Assembly: GCF_001622165.1 (NCBI RefSeq)
Contig: NZ_LVWG01000004.1
Span: 1-37,375, forward strand
Origin: Pelodictyon luteolum
GTDB lineage: Bacteria; Bacteroidota; Chlorobiia; Chlorobiales; Chlorobiaceae
DNA: 37,375 bases
Direction of reading: 5' to 3'
A program made the position numbers and the translations under genes. Below the pieces are notes generated by a model that saw nothing but the letters and a program-made list of their open reading frames with translations, was not told where the DNA came from and did no database searches. Within the stretch, counting starts at the first letter, position 1, and each line of letters begins with the position of its first letter. Positions 6,898 through 15,162 of this stretch are shown here, piece by piece.

Positions 6898-8417
6898 GAA
6901 TAAAGGTCTTTATCAGCTCTGTTCAGAAAGAACTCGGAGATGAGCGGCTTGCGTTGCAGATTCTTCTTTCTACTGATCCGTTTCTTTCCCTGCATTGTGT
7001 TCCGGTTTTATTCGAAGACGAGCCAACGACACTATATCCTGACCCACAGGCTTACCTTGCGTTACTGAAAACCTGTCATGTGTATGTGGGAGTTGTGTGG
7101 AAAGAGTACGGCAGGTTGATCGATGGGCTCTCTGCAACTCACCATGAATACCGTCTCTCCAGAACACTGCCGTTACCAACACTTGTTGCAATCAAAGGTA
7201 CCAATGATCTTGCCCGATCGCCGGAAACCAACGCATTCATAGAAGAAATCAAAAGGGACGGTCATACCTACGAGCGATTTGAAAGCACGGAAGAACTGCA
7301 GGAAAAAGTCCGGAAACGACTGGTTCGTTACATCAAGGACTCCTACGACATAGAGCCTACAAGCGATCAGAATACATCAGCCCATAAAACAATTCATATC
7401 GCATCTCTGTTTGAGCGTCAACGCCTTGAGGTACTTCCCTGGAGCGGCATTGATACCTCTATTGCTGTTCGTATGGTTGCAAGTTCGGAAAACCTTCCTG
7501 CCGGGAGCATAAACAGTGATGAGGTGATGCATACGCTCTGGGAACGAGGTTACTTGTGGAAAGATGAGGACAAACGATATTTAGCGACAGCAGCCGGGAT
7601 CATGCTTCTTGCGCCTGATCCATCAAAGTATTTCGCCCATGCCCGCATTCAGGTAGCCGCATACGCTGGGAGTGTTCGTACAGCCACCCCTTCTGATCAT
7701 GCTACTATCAGAAAACCGTTGTCAGAAGCCATTGATGAGGTGGTCGCCTTTATCCGAAAAAACACGAGACATCCGTTGCGCATCGCCGGTTTGCAGAGAA
7801 TCGAAGTGAATGAATATCCCGAGGCCGCCTTGCGCGAGGCACTTGTAAATGCTTTTGCCCATCGCGACTATGAAGACGCAGGCAGAAGAGTAACTGTTGA
7901 TCTGTTCAGGGACAGAATCGAAATTATCAGTCCGGGTGCTCTTCCGGGAAATCTGAGTCTTGCAAAACTTCGTTCAGGAAAAGCCCGGTCACAATCGCGA
8001 AACCCGAATATCGCACAAGGACTGGTTTTTCTTGGTCGAATGGAAGAGCGAGGCACCGGTATTACCCGTATGCGTGATTCCATGCTGAACCACGGCCTTG
8101 ATGCCCCGCTTATTGCAATAGCCGATAACGAGGTCGTGGTAACATTGATCGGTCCAGGAGAAAATATGGAGCGGATACTGTTGCCTGAAAACATCACCGG
8201 AGGCATCAGTCCTGCTGTCGCTGAAAAGCTGAATGAACGGCAGAGCGCGATACTGGCCGAAATCGTAAGAAGCGGCTCCGTTACCACCGGCTGGATTACC
8301 AAAACCCTCGGGGTCGCCAAAGACACGGCTTTCAGAGATGTCAGAGAGCTTGTTGCCTTTGGCTTGATAGAACCTGAAGGAGAAGGACGGGGACGCCATT
8401 ATATCCTTAAACCGTAA
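6894..8417 (+). CDS. DUF4062 - GHKL/HATPase_c_4 - winged-helix protein
   Basis: A 507-residue multidomain protein. Residues 1-95 (RIKVFISSVQKELGDERLAL, then THHEYRLSRTLPLPTLVAIK) match DUF4062, a Rossmann-like domain seen at the N terminus of STAND and signalling proteins. Residues about 270-410 (EAALREALVNAFAHRDYED, RIEIISPGALPGNL, FLGRMEERGTGITRMRDSML) match the HATPase_c_4 domain of COG2865 'RecG-like' putative regulators. Residues about 440-507 (LNERQSAILAEIVRSGSVTT followed by a helical pair) form a winged helix ending the protein. The usual N-terminal AlbA_2 domain is replaced by DUF4062. It is coupled to hsdM1 by an ATGA overlap and is followed by 11-bp iterons, which its winged helix might bind. 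It could be a regulator of the island or a sensor/effector; the biochemistry is unknown. Confidence 0.8.
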   Translation: MRIKVFISSVQKELGDERLALQILLSTDPFLSLHCVPVLFEDEPTTLYPDPQAYLALLKTCHVYVGVVWKEYGRLIDGLSATHHEYRLSRTLPLPTLVAIKGTNDLARSPETNAFIEEIKRDGHTYERFESTEELQEKVRKRLVRYIKDSYDIEPTSDQNTSAHKTIHIASLFERQRLEVLPWSGIDTSIAVRMVASSENLPAGSINSDEVMHTLWERGYLWKDEDKRYLATAAGIMLLAPDPSKYFAHARIQVAAYAGSVRTATPSDHATIRKPLSEAIDEVVAFIRKNTRHPLRIAGLQRIEVNEYPEAALREALVNAFAHRDYEDAGRRVTVDLFRDRIEIISPGALPGNLSLAKLRSGKARSQSRNPNIAQGLVFLGRMEERGTGITRMRDSMLNHGLDAPLIAIADNEVVVTLIGPGENMERILLPENITGGISPAVAEKLNERQSAILAEIVRSGSVTTGWITKTLGVAKDTAFRDVRELVAFGLIEPEGEGRGRHYILKP

Positions 8418-8441
8418 TGGTCAGGAGTAGTCTGGAATTGT

Positions 8442-8496
8442 AAAAAAACGTCCGATAATCGTCCGACTATTTTTCGATAATCGTCCGATAATCGTT
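8442..8496. repeat. Tandem 11-bp iterons upstream of hsdM2
   Basis: Four consecutive 11-bp units start at 8453, 8464, 8475 and 8486. Units 1, 3 and 4 carry CGATAATCG, a palindrome with a 1-nt centre; unit 2 is degenerate (CGACTATTTTT). A partial unit (AAAAAAACGTC) precedes them. The period is about one helical turn, so a protein could bind along one face. They sit between the winged-helix gene and the hsdM2 start, in the only sizeable gap of the island. Confidence 0.75.
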
Positions 8497-8524
8497 GAAA
8501 TATGAGGATGTTTAAACCTTATCG

Positions 8525-10057
8525 ATGAAGAAGAAGAGTCACATTTCCCAATCTGAACTCGAATCCTACCTCTGGGGTGCGGCCATCCTGTTGCGCGGCT
8601 ACATCGATGCCGGGGATTACAAGCAGTTCATTTTCCCGTTGCTGTTCTACAAACGTTTGTGTGACGTGTACGATGAGGAGCTGGACGAGGCTCTTGAGGA
8701 ATCAGATGGCGATCAGGAATACGCCGCGTTGCCCGAGCAGCACCGGTTTCAGATTCCGGAGGAGGCACATTGGAATGTCACCCGAACCAAAGTCAGGAAT
8801 GTGGGCAAGGCGATTCAGGACGCCCTTCGAGACATCGAAAAGGCAAATCCCGACACCTTGTTCGGTGTTTTCGGCGATGCCCAGTGGACCAACAAAGATC
8901 GCTTGCCTGACCATATGTTGCGGGAGTTGATCGAACACTTCAGCACGAAAACGCTTTCGCTTTCAAACTGCCCGGAAGATGAACTCGGGATCGGCTACGA
9001 GTTTCTGATCAAGAAGTTTGCTGACGATTCAGGTCACACCGCTGCGGAGTTCTACACTAACCGCACCGTGGTGCACCTCATGACCGAACTGCTCGAGCCA
9101 ATACCGGGCGAATCGATTTACGATCCGACATGTGGTTCGGCGGGTATGCTGCTCTCTGTGGTTGCTCACCTGAAACGGCAGGCTAAAGAGTGGCGAAATC
9201 TCCGACTGTTTGGGCAGGAACGCAATCTGCTCACCTCGGCCATTGGACGAATGAACCTCTTCCTGCATGGCATCGAGGATTTTCGCATTGTCCGGGGAGA
9301 CACCCTTGCCTATCCGGCGTTTGTCGAAGGTGACCACTTAATGAAGTTCGATGTTGTCCTTGCCAATCCGCCGTACTCGATCAAGCAGTGGGATCGCGAG
9401 TCGTGGGCATCCGATCCCTGGGGGCGGAATATCTACGGTACTCCGCCACAGGGTCGTGCAGATTATGCTTTCTGGCAGCACATCATTGCAAGCATGAAAG
9501 CCCGTTCTGGTCGTTGTGCGATTCTCTTTCCGCACGGAGTCCTCTTCCGGAAAGAGGAGCTGTCGATGCGCGAAAAGCTGATTGCTCACGACGTGGTGGA
9601 ATGTGTGCTGGGCCTGGGGCCGAATCTGTTCTACAACTCGCCGATGGAAGCCTGTGTAGTCATTTGCCGGATGGATAAGCCCAAAGAACGCAGGAACAAG
9701 GTGCTGTTCATCAACGCGGTGAATGAGGTGACCCGTGAACGGGCACAGAGTTTTCTTACTGATGACCACATCCAGCGGATCGTTGGTGCATATCAGGCCT
9801 TCACCGATGAGGATGGCTTTGCTCGTGTGGTCGGCAATGCTGAGATCAGGGAAAAAGGTTGCAACCTCAGTATTCCGCTGTATGTCCGGGCAATGACCAA
9901 CCGAGCGATGTCGGTATTGGAGGATTCGGATCGGTATGGACAGAATTCCCTGCAAAAGGCGATTGATAACTGGCAGGATAGCTCAAAGGCATTGCGAGAA
10001 TCTATGGACGAAATGTTATCAATGTTGAAAGAATACCAAGATGATCAAGCGAATTAA
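8525..10057 (+). CDS. hsdM: Type I restriction-modification N6-adenine methyltransferase (second copy)
   Basis: A 510-residue HsdM that heads the complete hsd operon. Motif I is DPTCGSAGM from about residue 200 and motif IV NPPY from about residue 281, both intact. The N-terminal domain (ESYLWGAAILLRGYIDAGDY, IFPLLFYKRLCDVYDEEL) and the FGDAQWTNKDRLP block parallel the first copy. Together with HsdS it would methylate adenine in the host recognition site; with HsdR it forms the restriction complex. The ATG lacks a clear Shine-Dalgarno sequence; the closest AGGA lies too far upstream. Its 3' end overlaps the next gene by 17 bp. The tandem iterons lie 30-70 bp upstream, so expression is probably controlled there. 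Confidence 0.95.
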   Translation: MKKKSHISQSELESYLWGAAILLRGYIDAGDYKQFIFPLLFYKRLCDVYDEELDEALEESDGDQEYAALPEQHRFQIPEEAHWNVTRTKVRNVGKAIQDALRDIEKANPDTLFGVFGDAQWTNKDRLPDHMLRELIEHFSTKTLSLSNCPEDELGIGYEFLIKKFADDSGHTAAEFYTNRTVVHLMTELLEPIPGESIYDPTCGSAGMLLSVVAHLKRQAKEWRNLRLFGQERNLLTSAIGRMNLFLHGIEDFRIVRGDTLAYPAFVEGDHLMKFDVVLANPPYSIKQWDRESWASDPWGRNIYGTPPQGRADYAFWQHIIASMKARSGRCAILFPHGVLFRKEELSMREKLIAHDVVECVLGLGPNLFYNSPMEACVVICRMDKPKERRNKVLFINAVNEVTRERAQSFLTDDHIQRIVGAYQAFTDEDGFARVVGNAEIREKGCNLSIPLYVRAMTNRAMSVLEDSDRYGQNSLQKAIDNWQDSSKALRESMDEMLSMLKEYQDDQAN

Positions 10058-12371
10058 TGTTCTAAAAGGAGTTGGTCGTTTTGCCCAGCTTAATCCCGTG
10101 CGAGGAGCAGAAGGTGATTTCGCCAGTTTGAATGTAATCTATGGGAGCAATGCTTGCGGAAAAAGTACCCTGTGCGACGTTTTCCGATCTATTGACACAG
10201 GAAATCCAAGCTATGTGATTGGTAGAAAGAGACTTGGTTCAAATGACCAACCAGAGGTCGTTGTTTTGATGGACGGGGGGCAAACAATCCGATTCCAAGG
10301 TGCTCAATGGTATGGGCGTGAAAATTGTCAGCCAATTCATGTCTATGATGACAGGTTTGTGGCGGAGAATGTTTTTATCGGTCATCACATAAGCGTCGAT
10401 CAACGCCGTAACCTTTATGGAATAGTAATCGGGGATCAAGCCATTGTTTTGCAGCAGGCGGTTGATAACGCCGAACAACAACTAAGCAGTGCTACCACTG
10501 CGTTAAATACTGCACAGGCAAACCTCAACAGGCTAATTCCCGTCGGTTCCACTATAGAATCGTTTAGAAGGCAGGCGGCAGTAGACGATGTTGATACGAA
10601 AATCGCGGAAGCAACCCGCGAATTACGATTAGCTGAACAAGCAAAAACAAAGGCAGATGCTATTCAGGCTCGCAGGCCGCTGGCCACATTGCCGATAGCG
10701 GAGGTTCCCGAGTCATTGGATAGGGTGTTGAACTCAACACTCGATAGTGCCTCTCTAGCTGCGGAAGAAAAAATCAGGAATCATCTCGCGGCTACATCTC
10801 AAGGGCTTTCAATAAGCTGGATTAAACAAGGTTTCGATTCACAAATCAGTACGACGTGCCCCCACTGTGGGCAGGATATGCAGGGTCTGGACATTCTGGA
10901 TTCATATCGCTTGTTCTTCTCCGGCGAGCTACAAGCTCAGGATCAGCTTCGGGAGTCGGTACAGTCAGCTTTGCAGAGAGCATTTGGTGAAGCTGCACAA
11001 AATCAGTTTAGGCAGATTTTCATCTCTCACGGCACAGAGCAAGATTGGTGGAAGGATGTAGCTGGGTATGAATTCTCTTTGCCAGAAATCGGCGATATCG
11101 ACACCATACTGGCTTTACTACAAGGAGCTTGTCTGGCGATAGATTCTGCGTTGAAACGAAAGCAGGCAAGTCCGGGAAGCGAAATAACCCTGACTGTTGA
11201 AGAGTCTACCGAAATTACTTCTTGGAGGGGGACGGTTGCCAAACTGAGAGCCTACAATGAAGCATTAAGTACTATAAATGCTGAGCTGCAAGTTCGTCAA
11301 GCCAGCGCCGGAGAAATCGATCTGGCCCCATTGCAGCAAAGAGTGTCTACCTTAAATAACAGCAAGAAAAGACATGAGTCAGAAACTGTAACTGCTTACT
11401 TAGAATACGATGCTGCTGCCATCCAGAAATCAACGGCCCAAAGGGAAAAGCAAGGAGCCAACGATGCACTTCGTGAGCAATCCAACCAGTTGTTCGAGCG
11501 TTATGGTAGTCGAATCAATGAGTTGCTGACACGTTTTGGGGCTGATTTTCAGATTGTAAGTGATGGAGTGAATTTCAGAGGTGGTCCCCCATCTGGACAA
11601 CTTGCAGTTAAAGTTTGTGGAGAGAGGGTATCAGCTACACCTGAAGCTGCCTCTGACCCCTCACAGGTTTCATTGGCAAATACATTGAGCGGCGGAGATC
11701 GTAGTGCATTGGCGCTCGCCTATTTCTTGGCAAAGGTTGAAATGGCAGCCAATGTGGCTCGTTCAATCGTGGTGTTTGATGACCCATATCATAATCAGGA
11801 TCGAAGTCGGCGACAGTGTACGATTGAAAGAATTCATCACCTTACGGGAATTGCAAATCAGTGCTTTGTATTTTCACATGATCTCGAATTTGCGAGAACC
11901 GTTGAGAAACGCCCAGGCACCACGGCAAAAACCTTTGTCCTTAATCCTCTTAGTGATTCGACAACACTTGATGCTAGGACTCTGCCTCTTCTACCCAGTC
12001 AAGCCTATTTGAAAAATTATCATCTCCTGCACAATTATTCTGTGAACCCGGCGGGCTATCTTCATCATCTAAAAGAGGTTGCCGATACGCTTCGTGTCAT
12101 ATTGGAAGAGTATCTTCGCCTCAAATTTCCTAAAGCATGGGCTGAAAACGACTGGCTAGGAGATATGATTCGGAAAATCCGAGAAGCTCAAGCGGGAACA
12201 CCACTATCTTTGTGCCAGCCCTTGGCTGAGGAACTGGGTTATATCAATACTTATAGCCAGCGTTTTCATCATGGTGGAACTGGTGAGGTGGCGGACGAAC
12301 CTGAACCAAGAGAATTAAAAACTTATGTAGATAGAACTCTGAAAGTGATTCACGCCGGAGGACATAGATGA
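10041..12371 (+). CDS. RloC/PrrC-like AAA_13 ATPase within the hsd operon
   Basis: A 776-residue SMC/Rad50-like ATPase. Walker A is GSNACGKST from residue 36, the ABC signature TLSGGDRSALALAYF lies near residue 549 and Walker B VVFDDP near 577-582, followed by a switch His (FSHDLEFA). The middle is coiled coil with a CPHCG zinc-hook-like motif near residue 273. This layout matches the PF13166/AAA_13 family, which includes RloC and PrrC, tRNA anticodon nucleases guarded by type I R-M systems. The RloC/PrrC nuclease triad could not be identified with confidence in the C terminus (LHNYSVNPAGYLHHLKEVAD and following), so the effector activity is open. It overlaps hsdM2 by 17 bp and hsdS by 4 bp, which argues for a role tied to the R-M complex. 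Confidence 0.8.
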   Translation: MIKRINVLKGVGRFAQLNPVRGAEGDFASLNVIYGSNACGKSTLCDVFRSIDTGNPSYVIGRKRLGSNDQPEVVVLMDGGQTIRFQGAQWYGRENCQPIHVYDDRFVAENVFIGHHISVDQRRNLYGIVIGDQAIVLQQAVDNAEQQLSSATTALNTAQANLNRLIPVGSTIESFRRQAAVDDVDTKIAEATRELRLAEQAKTKADAIQARRPLATLPIAEVPESLDRVLNSTLDSASLAAEEKIRNHLAATSQGLSISWIKQGFDSQISTTCPHCGQDMQGLDILDSYRLFFSGELQAQDQLRESVQSALQRAFGEAAQNQFRQIFISHGTEQDWWKDVAGYEFSLPEIGDIDTILALLQGACLAIDSALKRKQASPGSEITLTVEESTEITSWRGTVAKLRAYNEALSTINAELQVRQASAGEIDLAPLQQRVSTLNNSKKRHESETVTAYLEYDAAAIQKSTAQREKQGANDALREQSNQLFERYGSRINELLTRFGADFQIVSDGVNFRGGPPSGQLAVKVCGERVSATPEAASDPSQVSLANTLSGGDRSALALAYFLAKVEMAANVARSIVVFDDPYHNQDRSRRQCTIERIHHLTGIANQCFVFSHDLEFARTVEKRPGTTAKTFVLNPLSDSTTLDARTLPLLPSQAYLKNYHLLHNYSVNPAGYLHHLKEVADTLRVILEEYLRLKFPKAWAENDWLGDMIRKIREAQAGTPLSLCQPLAEELGYINTYSQRFHHGGTGEVADEPEPRELKTYVDRTLKVIHAGGHR

Positions 12372-13591
12372 GTGGCTTAAAACCCGGCTGGATAATGGTC
12401 AAGTTCGGTGACATCGCACAAAATGTTGCAGTGCGGGTGGACCCGGCTGATGCCAAGACTGACATCTATGTCGGGCTGGAGCATCTCGATCCCAGCACGA
12501 TTCATCTCCGCCAGTGGGGTCACCCTTCCGATGTCACCGGACAGAAGCTGGTGTTCAAGAAAGGCGATGTGATTTTCGGTCGCCGTCGGGCGTATCAGCG
12601 CAAGCTTGCTGTGGCTGAGTTTGATGGTATCTGCTCGGCCCACGCCATGGTTGTTCGTGCAAAGCCCAAAATGATTCTGCCAGAGTTTTTGCCGTTTTTT
12701 TTACAGTCAGACATGTTCATGGAACGAACTATCGAAATATCGGTAGGTTCGCTTTCCCCAACGATCAACTGGAAAACGCTACAAGTGCAGGAATTCCCGC
12801 TGCCGCCGCTTGATGAACAGATGCGCATTGCCGAGATTCTGTGGACTGCGGATGAGACATTCAACCAACACCAGCAGAGTAAAATCAATCTGTTGTCGGT
12901 AAAAAGAACCTTGTTGAATCGACTAACAGTCAGGGGAATTGGTCAGCATTTAACCCAGCTCACCAGGCTTGGTGAAATACCTGCACACTGGCGTCTCGCT
13001 ACTGTTAAAGACATAACATCGATTTGCCAATACGGTTTGTCTATCCCTTTGAATGAATCTGGCCAGTATCCAATTCTCCGGATGATGAATTACGATGATG
13101 GTCGGATCATTGCCAACGATTTGAAATACGTTGATTTGGATGATGCAGATTTCAATTCATTCAAGCTTCATAAAAGTGACATTCTTTTCAATAGAACGAA
13201 CAGTGCCGATTTAGTCGGGAAGGTCGGTATTTTTGATCTTGACGGAGATTTTGTGTTTGCATCATATCTCATTCGCCTGAGAGCAGATCAAAAAAAAATT
13301 CTTCCAGATTTCCTTAATTATTATCTGAATTCTGATCTTGGCCAAAGAAGGCTTCTTGCCTATGCAACTCCCGGTGTGAGCCAAACCAATATTAGCGCAG
13401 GAAGCTTGAAAAAAGTTCTGGTTCCACTGCCTCCGATTGAGGAGCAGAAACAGATTGTCAAGGTGCTCAATGATTTGGAGCTTAGAAAGCATTTTCAAAG
13501 GAGTCATGTTGCCAAAGCAAAAAAATGCTTGGTAGCTCTCTTAAACAACCTGGTTGGGGCTAAAATAGATGAAGAGGTGCTCCATCTTTAA
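12368..13591 (+). CDS. hsdS: Type I restriction-modification specificity subunit
   Basis: A 407-residue HsdS with two target-recognition domains, each followed by a conserved helical spacer. The first half ends in FPLPPLDEQMRIAEILWTAD and the second in VPLPPIEEQKQIVKVLNDLE; these PLPP-x-EQ motifs are diagnostic. Each TRD reads one half of a bipartite DNA site, so the site should be split and asymmetric, but its sequence cannot be predicted here. It starts within the stop of the AAA_13 gene (ATGA overlap). The two halves look unequal: the first TRD is about 160 residues and the second (IPAHWRLATVKDITSICQYG onward) about 190. It would serve hsdM2 and hsdR, and possibly hsdM1. Confidence 0.95.
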   Translation: MSGLKPGWIMVKFGDIAQNVAVRVDPADAKTDIYVGLEHLDPSTIHLRQWGHPSDVTGQKLVFKKGDVIFGRRRAYQRKLAVAEFDGICSAHAMVVRAKPKMILPEFLPFFLQSDMFMERTIEISVGSLSPTINWKTLQVQEFPLPPLDEQMRIAEILWTADETFNQHQQSKINLLSVKRTLLNRLTVRGIGQHLTQLTRLGEIPAHWRLATVKDITSICQYGLSIPLNESGQYPILRMMNYDDGRIIANDLKYVDLDDADFNSFKLHKSDILFNRTNSADLVGKVGIFDLDGDFVFASYLIRLRADQKKILPDFLNYYLNSDLGQRRLLAYATPGVSQTNISAGSLKKVLVPLPPIEEQKQIVKVLNDLELRKHFQRSHVAKAKKCLVALLNNLVGAKIDEEVLHL

Positions 13592-13613
13592 TTACGAAAA
13601 CACTGAAAAACAA

Positions 13614-13679
13614 ATGGCTCTCGGCATGATCTGCGGTAGCGCACTTTCGCACATGGTAGCCGAAGAACTCACTGGTTAG
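13614..13679 (+). CDS. Possible 21-residue leader ORF before the PIN-GNAT gene
   Basis: A short frame (MALGMICGSALSHMVAEELT plus one residue) ends in TAG one base before the next ATG (TAGGATG), an arrangement that allows translational re-initiation. The reading frame is open upstream through QKET-like codons toward the end of hsdS, so it could equally be the tail of a deleted gene. No family was recognised. Low confidence as a gene. Confidence 0.3.
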   Translation: MALGMICGSALSHMVAEELTG

Positions 13680-13680
13680 G

Positions 13681-15162
13681 ATGAATATTCTGATCGACTC
13701 AAATATTCTGATTCCGTTAGAGGATACGGGTCGGACACTCGATCCTTCTCTGGCGGAAATGCGCAGGCTATCTGAACAGAACGGTCATGTGTTATTCGTG
13801 CATCCAGCGCAGGAAGAGGATATTCGTCGAGATCAGCATGAAAACAGGCGAAACATCGTCCTGTCGCGATTGAACCAGTATCAAGAGATTCCTTCACCTC
13901 CTACGCTATCTGAAGAATCTTTGCAAGAATATGGATGGCGACAAACCGGTGAGAATGACCGGATCGATAATCTGCTCCTCCATGCTTTGTGCCGGGGAGC
14001 CGTTCACTTCCTCGTCACAGATGATAATGGCATCCATAGGAAAGCAAGGGCAGCTCAGGTTCAGGAGCAAGTACACCACCTTGAACAGTTTCTGGCTTTT
14101 CTCCGGTCACAATCATCAATAGAACATCCGCCGCCTTTTGGCATCGAAGAGCGATACCTTCATGAGTTTGATGTTCGTCAGCCTTTTTTTGACTCTTTAC
14201 GTGAGGGCTATCCTGATGAGTTTAACGATTGGTACTTGAGATCGGCTGAAGAACACCGTAAAGCCTGGTGCATCAGTGATGGCGAAACCCTGCAAGCTAT
14301 TTGCATTTATAAGGAGGAAGAGCATGAGGTAATCGTAGATGATGGTGCCCCATTGGACGGCATTGCATTGAAGTTGTGCACGTTTAAGGTTGGAGAGAGC
14401 GTTCGTGGCCGTAAACTCGGTGAGCGCCTCCTGTTTTCAGCATTCAAATATGCTGTTGGGCATCATATCCCATATGTCTATCTCCATACTTTTGGTAGTG
14501 AACAGGACTTACTGATATCCCTCTGTCAGGATTATGGGTTTGAGCTTGCGGGCAAATATCGTGGTCGTGACGATGTTTACCTGAAAAAAATGTCAGAGCC
14601 AAATTCTGTGCCGACCGACATCTCTCCTTTGACCTATGCAGTCACCTATTACCCTCATTACCTGGACAAGGTTGAAGTCGGCAAGTTCATTATTCCGATA
14701 CAGCCCCAATATCACAATGACCTGTTTGCCGATACCAGCGATCTGGCCAGTAGTCTGTTTTCACAAGATGCCAGTTTATATAACCCGCAATCCAACACAA
14801 TAAAAAAAGCATATATCTGTCACGCGAATACAACGCAGATAAAAACTGGTGACCTCTTGTTTTTTTATAGAACCCATGATCGAAAAAGTGTCGAATGCAT
14901 GGGGGTCGTTGAGCAGACCTATCGCGGGCAGGATATTGAGAGGGTGTTGCCTTTGGTGTCTAAACGTACGGTTTACTCACAGGCGGAGATCAGGGAATGG
15001 CTTCAGAAAGAAACCTTAGTAATCCTGTTTCGTTTTATTCGTGATTTTTCTCCTGTTGATCAAGGCACACTCGTTGGCGCTGGTATCAGGGGGGCGATTC
15101 AGAGTATCCGAAAAATTTCACATGAACAATATCTGCATTGCTTTGTAAGGAATCATAGTTAA
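13681..15162 (+). CDS. PIN - GNAT - PUA-like (EVE/ASCH type) three-domain protein
   Basis: A 493-residue fusion. Residues 1-135 form a PIN-like nuclease domain: MNILIDSNILIPLED with Asp6, ENDRIDNLLLHALC and HFLVTDDNG supply the usual acidic residues. Residues about 150-305 look like a GNAT acetyltransferase: VGESVRGRKLGERLLFSAFK is the acetyl-CoA loop and CQDYGFELAGKYRGRDDVYL the C-terminal part. Residues about 315-493 (VGKFIIPIQPQYHNDLF, TTQIKTGDLLFFYRT, ECMGVVEQTY) resemble PUA-superfamily EVE/ASCH domains, which read modified bases or RNA. It sits between hsdS and hsdR and its stop overlaps the next ATG by one base (TAATG). A tRNA- or modified-nucleic-acid-directed toxin or modifier is the best guess, by inference only. 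Catalytic residues were judged by eye. Confidence 0.7.
   Translation: MNILIDSNILIPLEDTGRTLDPSLAEMRRLSEQNGHVLFVHPAQEEDIRRDQHENRRNIVLSRLNQYQEIPSPPTLSEESLQEYGWRQTGENDRIDNLLLHALCRGAVHFLVTDDNGIHRKARAAQVQEQVHHLEQFLAFLRSQSSIEHPPPFGIEERYLHEFDVRQPFFDSLREGYPDEFNDWYLRSAEEHRKAWCISDGETLQAICIYKEEEHEVIVDDGAPLDGIALKLCTFKVGESVRGRKLGERLLFSAFKYAVGHHIPYVYLHTFGSEQDLLISLCQDYGFELAGKYRGRDDVYLKKMSEPNSVPTDISPLTYAVTYYPHYLDKVEVGKFIIPIQPQYHNDLFADTSDLASSLFSQDASLYNPQSNTIKKAYICHANTTQIKTGDLLFFYRTHDRKSVECMGVVEQTYRGQDIERVLPLVSKRTVYSQAEIREWLQKETLVILFRFIRDFSPVDQGTLVGAGIRGAIQSIRKISHEQYLHCFVRNHS

Noticed and set aside
8442-8496. CRISPR or phage att site
   Set aside because: Units are 11 bp with no unique spacers and no integrase nearby; an operator is the better reading.
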